From Shewanella sp. UCD-KL12 (GTDB taxonomy: Bacteria; Pseudomonadota; Gammaproteobacteria; Enterobacterales; Shewanellaceae): a stretch of 64,000 bases of DNA. The stretch is taken from positions 280,831-344,830 of the forward strand of contig NZ_MPHJ01000001.1 in the NCBI RefSeq assembly GCF_001957125.1, in the 5' to 3' direction. Every line of letters starts with the position of its first letter. Within the stretch, counting starts at the first letter, position 1. Position numbers and translations under genes: made by a program. The notes below the pieces were generated by a model. It did no database searches and was not told the origin of the DNA. It saw only the letters and a list, made by a program, of their open reading frames with translations. This document shows positions 1 through 8,946 of this stretch, piece after piece.

Positions 1-855
1 TTACATGATGAGCTAAGCGATGAATTTTACATCTTGATGCGGGTTTACTTTGAAAAGCCAAGAACAACAGTTGGCTGGAAGGGGATGATTAACGATCCAG
101 ATATGGATGAGTCATTCGACGTTGAAAAAGGCTTGCGCCAAGCGCGTGAATTGATGATTTTCTTAGCTGAACTTGGTTTGCCTGTGGCAACTGAAGCATT
201 AGACCCTATTAGCCCTCAATACCTATCAGAGTTAGTAACATGGTCTGCAATTGGTGCGCGTACTACTGAGTCACAGACGCACAGAGAGATGGCGTCAGGA
301 CTGTCTATGCCAGTAGGCTTTAAAAATGGTACAGATGGAAAACTGGGTGTAGCAATCAATGCGTTAGAGTCAGCTGCTAGCAGCCACCGCTTTATGGGGA
401 TCAATCAGCAGGGGCAGGTGGCACTATTACAAACAGCGGGTAATCCAGATGGGCATGTTATTTTGCGTGGTGGTAAGACACCCAATTACGATGCGGTCAG
501 CGTCGCAGAGTGTGAAAATCAATTGCATGGCGCAAAGCTCAATGCGCGATTAGTGGTTGATTGTAGTCACGGAAATTCGTCGAAAGATCATCGCAAACAA
601 CCCGCAGTGTGTGAAGATGTATTTAATCAAATTATTGAAGGTAATCAATCAATAATCGGTGTTATGCTTGAGAGTCACCTCAAAGAGGGAAATCAGAGCA
701 GTAACAAGCCAATGGCTGAGCTTGAGTATGGTGTTTCAGTCACTGATGCGTGTATTAACTGGCAAGATACTGAGCAGCTATTGCGTGATGGTGCTGCAAA
801 CTTGTCACCTGTACTTGCTACTCGTTTTGATACACTTAAAGTGGTAAACGGCTAA
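1..855 (+). CDS. aroF: 3-deoxy-7-phosphoheptulonate synthase (DAHP synthase, class I alpha), 5'-truncated by window edge
   Basis: Joins phosphoenolpyruvate and erythrose 4-phosphate in the first step of the shikimate pathway. The frame is open from base 1, so the gene starts outside the window; 284 codons of the C-terminal part are present, against about 355 for the family. Diagnostic blocks are visible: MRVYFEKPRTTVGWKG near the left edge, SPQYLSELVTWSAIGARTTESQ, and VVDCSHGNSSKDHRKQ, which carries the metal-binding histidine region. tyrA follows 113 bp downstream on the same strand, as in the aroF-tyrA operon of enterics and Shewanella, which suggests the tyrosine-sensitive isozyme. The isozyme call is inferred from context because the regulatory N-terminus is missing. 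Confidence 0.93.
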   Translation, partial: LHDELSDEFYILMRVYFEKPRTTVGWKGMINDPDMDESFDVEKGLRQARELMIFLAELGLPVATEALDPISPQYLSELVTWSAIGARTTESQTHREMASGLSMPVGFKNGTDGKLGVAINALESAASSHRFMGINQQGQVALLQTAGNPDGHVILRGGKTPNYDAVSVAECENQLHGAKLNARLVVDCSHGNSSKDHRKQPAVCEDVFNQIIEGNQSIIGVMLESHLKEGNQSSNKPMAELEYGVSVTDACINWQDTEQLLRDGAANLSPVLATRFDTLKVVNG

Positions 856-968
856 TAATTGCTAAAACTCGTGATGAGCTAGAGAGCCGCAGAGATAGAG
901 AGGCGGTGTGGCTAAGCTCACAGGTAATGAAGTAACCCAATTTTGCTTTCTTGATGGATAGATGATTA

Positions 969-2108
969 ATGAATGAGAAGACTACGGCGGATCTAGAAAA
1001 CTTAAGAGGCTTGATCGATAGCGTCGATCAGCAATTGATCCACCTTTTGAGAAAGCGGTTAGATCTGGTCGCCCAAGTTGGTGCGGTGAAGCATGGGGCT
1101 GGTTTACCGATCTATGCACCACAGCGAGAGGCTTCAATGCTTGCTAAGCGCCGCTCAGAAGCAGAAAGCATGAATGTATCACCTCAGTTGATTGAAGATA
1201 TATTACGTCGCTTAATGCGAGAGTCGTACCTTAATGAGAAAGATGTCGGCTTTAAGCAGGTCAATACCGAGCTGGGTCATGTCGTTATCGTTGGTGGTGA
1301 GGGTAAGCTAGGTGGGCTGTTTTCTCAGATGCTAACGCTGTCTGGTTATCAAGTGAAGGTGTTAGACAAGGATGACTGGGCTCGTGCAGAAGAGATTTTT
1401 GATGGTGCAGGCTTGGTTATAGTGACGGTACCGATATCAATTACCTGTGAATTGATAAAGGGCAAATTATCGAGTCTATCTTCAGATTGTATTTTGGCCG
1501 ATCTCACGTCGATTAAGAGTGAGCCAGTAAAGGCGATGCTAGAAGCACATAAGGGACCAGTGGTGGGCCTTCACCCAATGTTTGGTCCAGATGTAGGCAG
1601 TTTAGCTAAGCAAGTAGTGGTTGTCTGTCACGGTCGAGAGAGTGATAAGTACCAATGGCTGCTTGAGCAGATCCAGATCTGGGGAGCGAGAATAGTAGAA
1701 GCTGAGGCACAGAGACACGATAAAGCGATGCAGCTTGTACAAGCAATGCGTCACTTCTCTTCATTTGTTTATGGTTTGAACCTTTATAAAGAGGAGGCTG
1801 ATATTGAGTCTCTGCTGCAGTTCAGCTCACCTATCTATCGATTAGAGCTTGCTATGGTTGGACGCTTGTTTGCGCAAAGTCCCGATCTTTATGCCGATAT
1901 TATTTTTGCTCAGAAAGAGAGCATGCATGCAATCGGCGATTACCTTGATAACTACTCTCAGGCGCTAGCCCTGCTCCAGGCGGGTGACCGTGATGCGTTT
2001 GTAAATCAGTTTAAAGAAGTTGCGCAGTGGTTTGGAGATTTTGCCCCTCAGTTCCAGCGTGAGAGCCGGGCTATGTTACAGTCAGTTAATGATATGAAGA
2101 CTGACTAA
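969..2108 (+). CDS. tyrA: Bifunctional chorismate mutase / prephenate dehydrogenase (T-protein)
   Basis: Converts chorismate to prephenate and then to 4-hydroxyphenylpyruvate for tyrosine synthesis. The 379 residues match the usual T-protein length. The N-terminal AroQ chorismate mutase helix bundle (about 1-90) has the typical [21 protein letters not shown] start. It is followed by a Rossmann domain from about residue 100 ([19 protein letters not shown]) and the prephenate dehydrogenase body with GLHPMFGPD near residue 200. It lies directly after aroF, so the two are probably co-transcribed for tyrosine-controlled flux. A terminator follows at 2145-2164. Confidence 0.95.
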   Translation: MNEKTTADLENLRGLIDSVDQQLIHLLRKRLDLVAQVGAVKHGAGLPIYAPQREASMLAKRRSEAESMNVSPQLIEDILRRLMRESYLNEKDVGFKQVNTELGHVVIVGGEGKLGGLFSQMLTLSGYQVKVLDKDDWARAEEIFDGAGLVIVTVPISITCELIKGKLSSLSSDCILADLTSIKSEPVKAMLEAHKGPVVGLHPMFGPDVGSLAKQVVVVCHGRESDKYQWLLEQIQIWGARIVEAEAQRHDKAMQLVQAMRHFSSFVYGLNLYKEEADIESLLQFSSPIYRLELAMVGRLFAQSPDLYADIIFAQKESMHAIGDYLDNYSQALALLQAGDRDAFVNQFKEVAQWFGDFAPQFQRESRAMLQSVNDMKTD

Positions 2109-2144
2109 CAGCTTAAGGACACGTCTTATAGCAATATTTAAACA

Positions 2145-2164
2145 AGGGGCTCTGGCCCCTTTTT
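2145..2164 (+). terminator. Rho-independent terminator after tyrA
   Basis: A stem of AGGGGC / GCCCCT with a 4-base loop is followed by five T residues. It lies 37 bp past the tyrA stop and closes the aroF-tyrA unit. Confidence 0.75.
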
Positions 2165-2298
2165 CATTTTCAGTTTAGCAAGAAATAATTTCTTCCTAGC
2201 TGTATTAGAATCCATTGAAGGTGATCTGTCTCTAATTTTTAGCCATTGGTTAAAAAATCACTTCGGTACTAATAGTTAAAGCATTACAATCTGTTAAA

Positions 2299-2319
2299 AC
2301 ATGTAAAATAAAAGCATGA
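2299..2319 (+). promoter_or_regulatory. Candidate NsrR operator before hcp
   Basis: The sequence ATGTAAAATAAAAGCAT (2301-2317) has ATG and CAT half-site ends separated by 11 AT-rich bases, the same geometry as the NsrR palindrome known before hcp and other nitrosative-stress genes in gammaproteobacteria. The inner half-site bases match only partly. It ends 19 bp before the hcp start codon, where a repressor would block initiation. Confidence 0.4.
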
Positions 2320-2336
2320 TAACAGGAGCAGTAATA

Positions 2337-3995
2337 ATGTTTTGTATTCAGTGTGAACAGACAATTAGAACGCCGGCTGGTAATGGCTGTAGTTATTCTC
2401 AAGGCATGTGCGGTAAGCTTGCCGAAACCTCAGACCTTCAAGATCTACTTATCTACATACTTCAAGGAGTATCAGCTTACGCAGTAAAAGCACGTGAGTT
2501 TGATATTATTGATTCAGAAATTGATACATTTGTCCCTAAAGCTTTCTTTGCGACGCTTACCAATGTCAATTTCGACGATGCTCGTCTTGTTGAGTATGCC
2601 GAGCAAGCCAGTGCATACCGAACTCGTTTAAAAGGTGCTTATGAAGCGGCTTGTGCTGCTAAAGGCATCACTCCAGCGCAGATGAGTGCACCAGCACAAC
2701 TTATTCTTGCAACTTCAAAGCCTGAGATGATTACTCAAGCGGCCCAAGCTGCACCAAATCGCGGTGATGTACATGAGGATATTCTAGGCCTTCGTTTACT
2801 CTGTTTATATGGGCTAAAGGGTGCTGCTGCTTATATGGAGCATGCGCGAGTATTAGACCAAACGGATGCTGAAATAGCGGGTGCATTCCATGAGATCATG
2901 GCATTCCTTGGTGAAGACTCTGTTGACGTAGATAAGTTGTTTGCCACCTCCATGGAGATTGGGCAGCTTAACTACAAGGTGATGGCGATGCTAGATGAGG
3001 GCGAAACTGCGACTTTCGGTCATCCTGAGCCAACACAAGTTAATACTGTTGCTGTTAAAGGAAAAGCTATCTTAGTTTCAGGTCACGATATGGTAGACCT
3101 TGAGCTTATTCTTAAGCAGACTGAAGGCAAGGGGATCAATGTATTTACCCATGGTGAAATGCTGCCTGCACTTGCTTACCCTGAATTTAAAAAATACCCG
3201 CACTTAGTCGGTAACTATGGTAGTGCTTGGCAAAACCAGCAGAAGGAGTTTGCCAACTTCCCTGGTGCGGTTGTTATGACATCCAACTGTATTATTGACC
3301 CAAATGTTGGTAATTACTCAGATCGTATCTTTACCCGCAGTATTGTAGGTTGGCCTGGTGTGACTCACCTTGTGGGTGATGATTTTACCCCTGTTATCGA
3401 AAAAGCGTTGGCGCTAGATGGCTTTGCCTATGATGAGATCCCCCATCTAATCACGATAGGCTTTGCTCGCAATGCGCTTATGGCAGCAGCTCCGGCAGTG
3501 ATAGAAAATGTGAAAAGTGGTGCTATTAAGCATTTCTTCCTTGTCGGTGGCTGCGATGGTGATAAGGCTGAGCGTAGCTATTTCACTGATATTACAACGC
3601 AAGCACCTGATGATTCAGTAATTCTGACATTGGGTTGTGGCAAGTATAAGTTCAACAAACTAGAGTTCGGTGATATCAATGGTATCCCGCGTTTACTCGA
3701 TATTGGTCAGTGTAATGACTCCTACTCGGCTATCCAACTAGCAATTGCATTATCTGAAGCATTTGAGTGTGAGATCAATGAGCTACCTTTGAGCCTAGTG
3801 TTATCATGGTTTGAGCAAAAAGCGATTGTTGTCTTGCTTACACTGCTTTCTCTTGGTGTTAAAAATATCCGTACTGGTCCAACACCACCGGCTTTCTTAA
3901 CAGAGAACTTGCTTAACATTTTAGAGGATAAGTTTGGTCTTCGAAACACAACCACAGTTGAAGAAGATCTGAAGACTATTCTAAACGTCGCATAA
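2337..3995 (+). CDS. hcp: Hydroxylamine reductase / hybrid cluster protein
   Basis: A cytoplasmic hybrid [4Fe-2O-2S] cluster enzyme, known in enterics as a nitric oxide reductase or S-nitrosylase and originally named hydroxylamine reductase. The start chosen is ATG 2337, giving MFCIQCEQT, because AGGAG lies 8 bases upstream; an earlier in-frame ATG at 2316 lacks a ribosome binding site. The protein is 552 residues. Its N-terminal cysteines are spaced C-x2-C-x11-C-x6-C, the class II pattern of facultative anaerobes. Hybrid-cluster ligand motifs are visible later ([49 protein letters not shown]). Its reductase partner hcr follows 71 bp downstream. Confidence 0.96.
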   Translation: MFCIQCEQTIRTPAGNGCSYSQGMCGKLAETSDLQDLLIYILQGVSAYAVKAREFDIIDSEIDTFVPKAFFATLTNVNFDDARLVEYAEQASAYRTRLKGAYEAACAAKGITPAQMSAPAQLILATSKPEMITQAAQAAPNRGDVHEDILGLRLLCLYGLKGAAAYMEHARVLDQTDAEIAGAFHEIMAFLGEDSVDVDKLFATSMEIGQLNYKVMAMLDEGETATFGHPEPTQVNTVAVKGKAILVSGHDMVDLELILKQTEGKGINVFTHGEMLPALAYPEFKKYPHLVGNYGSAWQNQQKEFANFPGAVVMTSNCIIDPNVGNYSDRIFTRSIVGWPGVTHLVGDDFTPVIEKALALDGFAYDEIPHLITIGFARNALMAAAPAVIENVKSGAIKHFFLVGGCDGDKAERSYFTDITTQAPDDSVILTLGCGKYKFNKLEFGDINGIPRLLDIGQCNDSYSAIQLAIALSEAFECEINELPLSLVLSWFEQKAIVVLLTLLSLGVKNIRTGPTPPAFLTENLLNILEDKFGLRNTTTVEEDLKTILNVA

Positions 3996-4010
3996 TCTGC
4001 AATTAGAATG

Positions 4011-4038
4011 ACTGGCCATGCTTTTTTAGCTGGCCAGT
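4011..4038 (+). other. Intercistronic hairpin between hcp and hcr
   Basis: ACTGGCCA and TGGCCAGT form a perfect 8-bp stem with a 12-base, T-rich loop, 15 bp after the hcp stop. No T-run follows the stem, so it is more likely an mRNA-stability or partial-attenuation element that sets the hcp:hcr ratio than a full terminator. Confidence 0.5.
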
Positions 4039-4066
4039 TTGTTGTTTCTAACAAATAAGGTTACTC

Positions 4067-5155
4067 ATGAGTACTGATCTAATCTCTCCTGCCCACTGCG
4101 ATGAGCAAAAGTTAAATTCCCCTACTTGGCAACACGGTGAAGTAACCCTGCTTTGTGTTGAGAAATGGCAAGAAACCCATGATGTAGTCAGTTTTAGGTT
4201 TCAAGGCGTTGAGCCAGTTAAGTTTCAATTTAAGCCTGGCCAATTTGTGACTTTTAAAGCTGAAGTTGAAGGGGAGCTGGTTTACCGTAGCTACACTATT
4301 TCATCTTCACCATCACGTCCTTACTCTATTGTTGTGACGATTAAGCGTATCGAAGGTGGGATATTTTCTAACTATATTGCTGAGTCCCTGAATGTCGGTG
4401 AGACTATTTCAGCAAGCGGCCCTGATGGCGTGTTTAATATCGTCGATATTAAAGCCGATAAATACCTGTTTTTAAGTGCAGGCAGTGGCATCACCCCTAT
4501 GTATTCGATGTCTCGCTGGTTAACCGATACTAAAGTTGGCGCAGATATCACATTTCTTCACTGTGCTAAAAGCCCTCAAGATCTGATCTTCAGAAATGAG
4601 CTAGATACCGTTAATTTTAATAACCCAGAATTTAAGCTTAAGTATATTCTTGAGTCTGGCAGTGAGAGTATGCCGGCATCTTTCGATGGAGAAACTGGAA
4701 GAATTAATGCTGACAGCTTAAAGAAACTTGCTGATGACTATCAAGAACGAACCATTTTTGTGTGTGGACCTGAGCCATTTATGCTTGGCGTGAAAGCGCT
4801 GCTTGGGTCACTCAACTTTGATATGAATAACTACCATCAAGAGAGTTTCGGCAATGCACCTCAAGTCGATAACGCGCCTCTAGCGACTTCCTCGGCTGCC
4901 AAATTTATGTTGAGAATAGGCGATAACAAGCGAGAGATGGATCCGAATCAGACTTTGTTAGATGGCATTGAAGCTGAGGGATTACCTATTATCGCCGCCT
5001 GTCGAGCTGGGGTATGTGGCGCCTGTAAATGCAAAGTCATTGAGGGAGAGACGGAGTCAACAAGTGAGATGACCTTGACTGCCGATGAGATTGCTCAGGG
5101 GTATGTGCTCGCTTGCTCAACTAAGATAAAGAGCAATGTGACCTTAGCGCTTTAA
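4067..5155 (+). CDS. hcr: NADH oxidoreductase for hybrid cluster protein
   Basis: Transfers electrons from NADH through FAD and a 2Fe-2S centre to Hcp. The 362 residues show, in order, an FAD-binding domain with RSYTISSSPSR (about residue 81), an NAD-binding domain with LSAGSGITPMYSMSRW (about residue 144) and CGPEPFML (about residue 235), and a C-terminal plant-type ferredoxin domain with CRAGVCGACKC and a later cysteine in VLACS. This domain order matches Hcr. It follows hcp in an apparent operon and is closed by a hairpin at 5186-5208. Confidence 0.94.
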   Translation: MSTDLISPAHCDEQKLNSPTWQHGEVTLLCVEKWQETHDVVSFRFQGVEPVKFQFKPGQFVTFKAEVEGELVYRSYTISSSPSRPYSIVVTIKRIEGGIFSNYIAESLNVGETISASGPDGVFNIVDIKADKYLFLSAGSGITPMYSMSRWLTDTKVGADITFLHCAKSPQDLIFRNELDTVNFNNPEFKLKYILESGSESMPASFDGETGRINADSLKKLADDYQERTIFVCGPEPFMLGVKALLGSLNFDMNNYHQESFGNAPQVDNAPLATSSAAKFMLRIGDNKREMDPNQTLLDGIEAEGLPIIAACRAGVCGACKCKVIEGETESTSEMTLTADEIAQGYVLACSTKIKSNVTLAL

Positions 5156-5185
5156 GAAAAGATTATGCTGGTAGTCGTTATCTTA

Positions 5186-5208
5186 AGCTAGCGCTTCGCT
5201 AGCTTTTT
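5186..5208 (+). terminator. Rho-independent terminator after hcr
   Basis: AGCTAGCG / CGCTAGCT form an 8-bp stem with a short loop, followed by a T-rich run. Confidence 0.7.
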
Positions 5209-5344
5209 CTCTGGGTCCTACCTCTAGTAAGAGTTGAAGAGCAAACTTTTTATCCCCTTTGTTTGCGCTATAGGCTTTGACAACGTATTGTTAAAGATGT
5301 GTAGTGTTTTTTTATCTTTGCTTTTGCCGTATTGGAGCCTATCT

Positions 5345-5680
5345 ATGATAACGACAACCTCTCAAAGAGTGTCTGGAGACGATCCAAGTTTAGCGCATTT
5401 TCTTTATGCATTAATGTCAGCTTTTCCCATCTTTTTTTTACCGACATTGGTCAGCCTTCTTATTAATTTAGGGCAAAAAACCTCGAGTTCAGGTGAGTTG
5501 CTCTCTTCTCATCTACGTTGGCAGAGACACTCTATCATTGGCTTTATGGTTCTGGGAGGCGTCGGGTTGTCACTGACTCAGATTTGGATGAGTTTGACAG
5601 TCTACTTAGTGGCGACTTTGTGGTTTTGCCACCGTATTCTTAAGGGATGGTTGAATTTAACTGACGGTGAAGCTGTATAA
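5345..5680 (+). CDS. Small DUF4870-like membrane protein
   Basis: A hypothetical inner-membrane protein of 111 residues from ATG 5345. This start has GGAG seven bases upstream; the frame is open to a TTG at 5234, but that region has no good ribosome binding site. Three hydrophobic segments are visible (around residues 22-42, 65-80 and 83-97). The SSHLRWQ block in the middle and the C-terminal RILKGWLNLTDGEAV resemble the SHFRWQ...YRIIKGWLRLNDGK pattern of DUF4870-type proteins. Function unknown. It lies between hcr and pheA and converges on pheA through a shared terminator. Confidence 0.7.
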   Translation: MITTTSQRVSGDDPSLAHFLYALMSAFPIFFLPTLVSLLINLGQKTSSSGELLSSHLRWQRHSIIGFMVLGGVGLSLTQIWMSLTVYLVATLWFCHRILKGWLNLTDGEAV

Positions 5681-5707
5681 GCCTAACCAAATAGCGGTTA
5701 TTCAAAT

Positions 5708-5736
5708 AAAAAGAGGACCAAATGGTCCTCTTTTTT
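5708..5736. terminator. Bidirectional terminator between the DUF4870-like gene and pheA
   Basis: The AAAAGAGGACC / GGTCCTCTTTT hairpin has A-run and T-run flanks on both sides, so it serves both convergent genes. Confidence 0.75.
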
Positions 5737-5778
5737 GTTGCTAAATATCTGAAGCTGAAAAACTTATACTTAGTGAGA

Positions 5779-7761
5779 TTATTTATACAGCACCCTGAGT
5801 AGCTCACTATGACGAGCGAGCTCAGTGTTAAATGTCTCTACATCAGAAGAGAAGTTAAGGACTAAGCCATCAGCTGTAAGCTTTTTTGCTGCATTTGCAT
5901 GTTGTGACAGTGTTTGCTCCGTTGATGCATAACTTGGATTGACCAGTACCGGAAGATGAGAGATAGCTTTAATATCGACAAGTGCGGCTAAATCTAAGAC
6001 TGGCTTGTTGGAGTCGTTAAAGGTTCTCACACCAGACTCACAAAGTATGAGCTGCTGGTTGCCATTAGATAAGATAACCTCTGCAGCCTCAAAATACTCC
6101 TCGACACTGGCCATGGTATTTCGCTCTAAGATAACAGGAACGTGTAGCGAACCAACCTCTTTCAGCAGTGAGTGGTTATGCATCTGCTTACCTGTAATTA
6201 GTAAAATACTGGCATGTTCGGTAGCAAGCTTTAACTCAGACTCATGCTCAACTGAGATAACGCATTCTAAGCCAAATTGATAAAGGGCCTTTTTAAGGTT
6301 AACAAGGCTCGACTCTGCTTCTGGTTGGTGAGAGATACCTTCAATGATGATGGCCTGGAAGCCTGCTTCTTTAAGTGACTTTGCTTTTTGGCTAAATTGC
6401 TCAACATCCTGAGGTAGAGAAACTAAAGCAAACGCACCAAACTGGCCATCTCCGACTTGAAGTTGCCCGCAGGTGAGCTGTGAGGCGTCTTGATGATGCT
6501 CTTTGGTATAGCGAAGCTGAGCAGAGCTTGGCTCATCACTCAGTTGTTTGGCCGTATTCTGTGCTCGACTCGTATCAGGCTCTATCATCAATTGACTATT
6601 GGTAAGCTGTGTCGGGTTGACGGTTTCACATGGGTAACAGCCCAATACTTTAATAAAGCGAGTAATACGCTCAAGCTCTTTTAATGCTGATTGCATCGCA
6701 TCGCTAGATAGATTGGCATCAAGATCGAGGTAAAACATCTCTTCCCATGGCGTACCAGGAATAGGGCGAGACTCAAGTTTACTCATGTTTAGGTTATGTG
6801 CTTTTAAGACCAGCAGAGCCTCAACCAAGGCGCCAGGCTTTTGCCCTGTTGCCATGATCAGTGTCGATTTAGCTGGTAATTGCTCAGGCACTGCAATCGC
6901 TTTACGTGCAACAACGATAAAACGACTCTGGTTTATCTTTTGATTTGCTAGGTCTTGCTCTATAGCTTCTAATTGATAAAGCGCTCCGCCTTCTGCACTA
7001 CCGATAGCTGCGACATTGAGCTCCTCGCTTTCTAAAACTCTCTCCATCGCTTCGGCGCTACTTGAACAATACTCTAGCTTAAATTCTGGATGTTGGCTGA
7101 GATAGCGACTGCACTGGCTGATTGGTTGAGGGTGAGCATAAACCGTTTTAATTTCATTAATAGCTGCACCATTTTTACCGAGTAAGCAGTGGCCAACCTC
7201 TATGGTTGTTTCGCCTACAATTGCCAAGCTAGTATGCTGCAGCACATCATACACTTCGTTGATGGAGCCAGAGGAGGTGTTTTCAATTGGCAAGAAGCCA
7301 TAGTCAGCATGGCCTGATTCAACGGCCTGAACAATTTCATCAAAGCTTTTGCAGCCTAGGTCTTGCATGTCTACTTGTCGTCTATCACAGTAACGGCTTG
7401 CTGCAAGGTATGAGTATGAACCTCTCGCGCCAAGATATGCGACACAATATTGTTGCTTCTGAATGTCAGGGTTAGCCCTTCCTTGCAGGTAGGCTTGTTG
7501 ATTTAGGACTGAGTCTTCGATAATGCTTTGATAAAGCGAGATAACATAATGCGCGTCAAGCCCTTGCTCACGACCTTGCTTAACGAGTCTAGCGAGTAGT
7601 TCTTTCTCTCTTTGGGTATCGCGAATAGGGCGTATATCGACCTCTTTACTGCGTGCCACGTCCAGGCTTAAATTTCTACGCTTTGCCAATAGAGCTAATA
7701 GGTCTTTATCTAAAGCGGTGATCTGTTCACGTGTCTGGTTTAAAGCCTGTGGTTTGCTCAT
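5779..7761 (-). CDS. pheA: Chorismate mutase / prephenate dehydratase with an extra C-terminal DAHP-synthase-like domain
   Basis: Makes phenylpyruvate for phenylalanine synthesis. Residues 1-90 are AroQ chorismate mutase. Residues 105-285 are prephenate dehydratase, with YLGARGSYSYLAA and a terminal SRF in place of the usual TRF. Residues 300-378 are an ACT domain with the phenylalanine-binding ESRP motif (330-333). E. coli PheA ends near residue 386; this protein has 660. After a Q/S-rich linker (about 385-430), residues 440-650 resemble a type I beta DAHP synthase barrel: EYFEAAEVILSNGNQQLILC, ESGVRTF and LPVLVNPSYA match known blocks, but catalytic positions are replaced (see findings). 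A pheL leader and attenuator precede it. Confidence 0.93.
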   Translation of the reverse strand: MSKPQALNQTREQITALDKDLLALLAKRRNLSLDVARSKEVDIRPIRDTQREKELLARLVKQGREQGLDAHYVISLYQSIIEDSVLNQQAYLQGRANPDIQKQQYCVAYLGARGSYSYLAASRYCDRRQVDMQDLGCKSFDEIVQAVESGHADYGFLPIENTSSGSINEVYDVLQHTSLAIVGETTIEVGHCLLGKNGAAINEIKTVYAHPQPISQCSRYLSQHPEFKLEYCSSSAEAMERVLESEELNVAAIGSAEGGALYQLEAIEQDLANQKINQSRFIVVARKAIAVPEQLPAKSTLIMATGQKPGALVEALLVLKAHNLNMSKLESRPIPGTPWEEMFYLDLDANLSSDAMQSALKELERITRFIKVLGCYPCETVNPTQLTNSQLMIEPDTSRAQNTAKQLSDEPSSAQLRYTKEHHQDASQLTCGQLQVGDGQFGAFALVSLPQDVEQFSQKAKSLKEAGFQAIIIEGISHQPEAESSLVNLKKALYQFGLECVISVEHESELKLATEHASILLITGKQMHNHSLLKEVGSLHVPVILERNTMASVEEYFEAAEVILSNGNQQLILCESGVRTFNDSNKPVLDLAALVDIKAISHLPVLVNPSYASTEQTLSQHANAAKKLTADGLVLNFSSDVETFNTELARHSELLRVLYK

Positions 7762-7804
7762 ACTGCCCTCTATATAGCGAATGAATTTTACAAAATGCGG
7801 TTAC

Positions 7805-7832
7805 AAAAAAGCCTCCCTAGTGGGAGGCTTTG
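7805..7832 (-). terminator. pheA transcription attenuator
   Basis: On the minus strand, AAGCCTCCC / GGGAGGCTT form a 9-bp stem followed by a T-run. It lies between the pheL leader peptide and pheA, so it is the intrinsic terminator of a leader-peptide attenuation system. Confidence 0.85.
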
Positions 7833-7850
7833 GAATTTTCACTTTCGTTT

Positions 7851-7925
7851 TTACACCGAAATTCCGCCTCCCAGAATGGGTGGAATAAAAAAGAAAGTAA
7901 AAAAGTGAACGCTAAACAATTTCAT
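7851..7925 (-). CDS. pheL: phe operon leader peptide
   Basis: A 24-codon ORF reading MKLFSVHFFTFFFIPPILGG and four more residues before the stop. Six of its residues are phenylalanine, five of them in a tight FFTFFF cluster. It sits 19 bp before a strong intrinsic terminator and about 90 bp before pheA. Ribosome stalling at the Phe codons when charged tRNA-Phe is scarce would disrupt the terminator, as in enteric pheL. The match in composition and position is clear, although the peptide is longer than E. coli PheL. Confidence 0.9.
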   Translation of the reverse strand: MKLFSVHFFTFFFIPPILGGGISV

Positions 7926-8008
7926 GGCTATAAAAGTAAAGCGCGTGCACTCAGCTGTCAATGAAAACTTATGCATATTTTAGATCTATTAAATTGTACT
8001 GAGAGATC

Positions 8009-8034
8009 AAAAAAGCGCACATGAGGTGCGCTTT
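8009..8034 (-). terminator. Hairpin terminator in the pheL-hpf gap
   Basis: AAAGCGCAC / GTGCGCTTT form a 9-bp stem with a 5-base loop. Read on the minus strand it ends in six T residues. It lies just downstream of the remnant frame at 8103-8306 and may be its original terminator. Confidence 0.6.
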
Positions 8035-8102
8035 GGATTGAACAATAAAAAATCAAACTAAAAACTCCTCCATAACGCTAGTTGAATCTTCAATCTATCG
8101 CT

Positions 8103-8306
8103 TCATACTTTTGAGAAGGGAAGCGTGATATCAGTCTCATTGTATTCTCCATCAACATAAGGAGAAATCGTTATCTGAACAGGCTTATTCGCTGTTTTTA
8201 GCTTTCTGACCGATTGCGATGCATTTGCTACTGTCGGTAGCTGTCGGAACATATCGGTATCTTTTAGCCTGTACCCATATCGTGCATGATTAGCTGTATA
8301 TTGGGT
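8103..8306 (-). pseudogene. Possible gene remnant or repeat-encoded frame
   Basis: A 67-codon open frame with an internal ATG at 8252, giving a 49-residue peptide that ends DGEYNETDITLPFSKV. There is no ribosome binding site before the ATG, and the upstream frame closes with a stop. A terminator follows at 8009-8034. The balanced composition and C-terminal-like ending suggest a fragment of a former protein; the KLKTAN region overlaps one of the repeat-like cores. I do not recognise the family. Confidence 0.3.
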
Positions 8307-8946
8307 TTAATTTGTCTTTAAGCCTTCTATTTTATTATTGAAATTCAATCCTTAAATTTGACGCTTTTCCGCGAAAATTTAGTCGTGAATCTCATTGTAT
8401 CTCAGCATACTGAGACACCTATTACAAAATCAGGCATGTTTAGCTGTTTTTAGCTTAAAAGCCGAATGCATTGCTAGACTTTAATCTGTTAGTACAAGCT
8501 GCATTGAGGCATGTCTATTGCCTGTCCCTTGTTCCAAACTAACTTAATTGCTTTAACTTTTTGCTTCCTCTGAAATAGCCCTATTTGAGATACTTCACCA
8601 ACTTGCGATGTGGAAAGTACGAATATGGGCATGAAAGTGCAGCTCAAACCTTAATGGTTGCACGGCCGCATTAACAAATAGGCGAACTGTTGACTCGTAG
8701 TCTGTCATCTGTGCTTTGAATAGCAGGCTAAATGACCTATTGACGCCTAACATGTTCAGATAAGACTTTAGCTCCTATGGTAGTGCGGTTATTTTTATTG
8801 CTCCACCATACATTAATATTAGCATGGTGAAGCGGTTTCGCCTGTTTTCTGTGTACTACTTTAGCCAACATGTTTAGCTGTTATGGCTAAAGAAAAATTG
8901 AGAGCTTGTAGGGGCGGCTAATGCTTTCAATCCCTACTCGCTTAAG

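Larger units (their letters stand above)
7926..8946. other. One-kilobase gene-poor region with repeat-like sequence
   Basis: No intact gene is visible. The first part holds the pheL promoter region and a minus-strand hairpin terminator at 8009-8034. Beyond this a short minus-strand open frame (8103-8306) looks like a gene remnant. Variants of a TTTAGCTGTTTTTAGC core recur near 8190, 8435 and 8870, two of them followed by related GCATT-rich text. This suggests decayed or short interspersed repeat units, not a coding gene. Confidence 0.5.

Noticed and set aside
2316..2336. Earlier ATG start for hcp
   Set aside because: No ribosome binding site precedes it. The downstream ATG has AGGAG and gives the conserved MFCIQCEQ start.
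3722..4054. 110-codon minus-strand ORF overlapping hcp
   Set aside because: It is a shadow of the hcp coding sequence with no independent evidence.
5234..5344. Long N-terminal extension of the DUF4870-like membrane protein
   Set aside because: The TTG start lacks a good ribosome site. The ATG at 5345 has GGAG at the right distance and keeps the whole recognisable domain.
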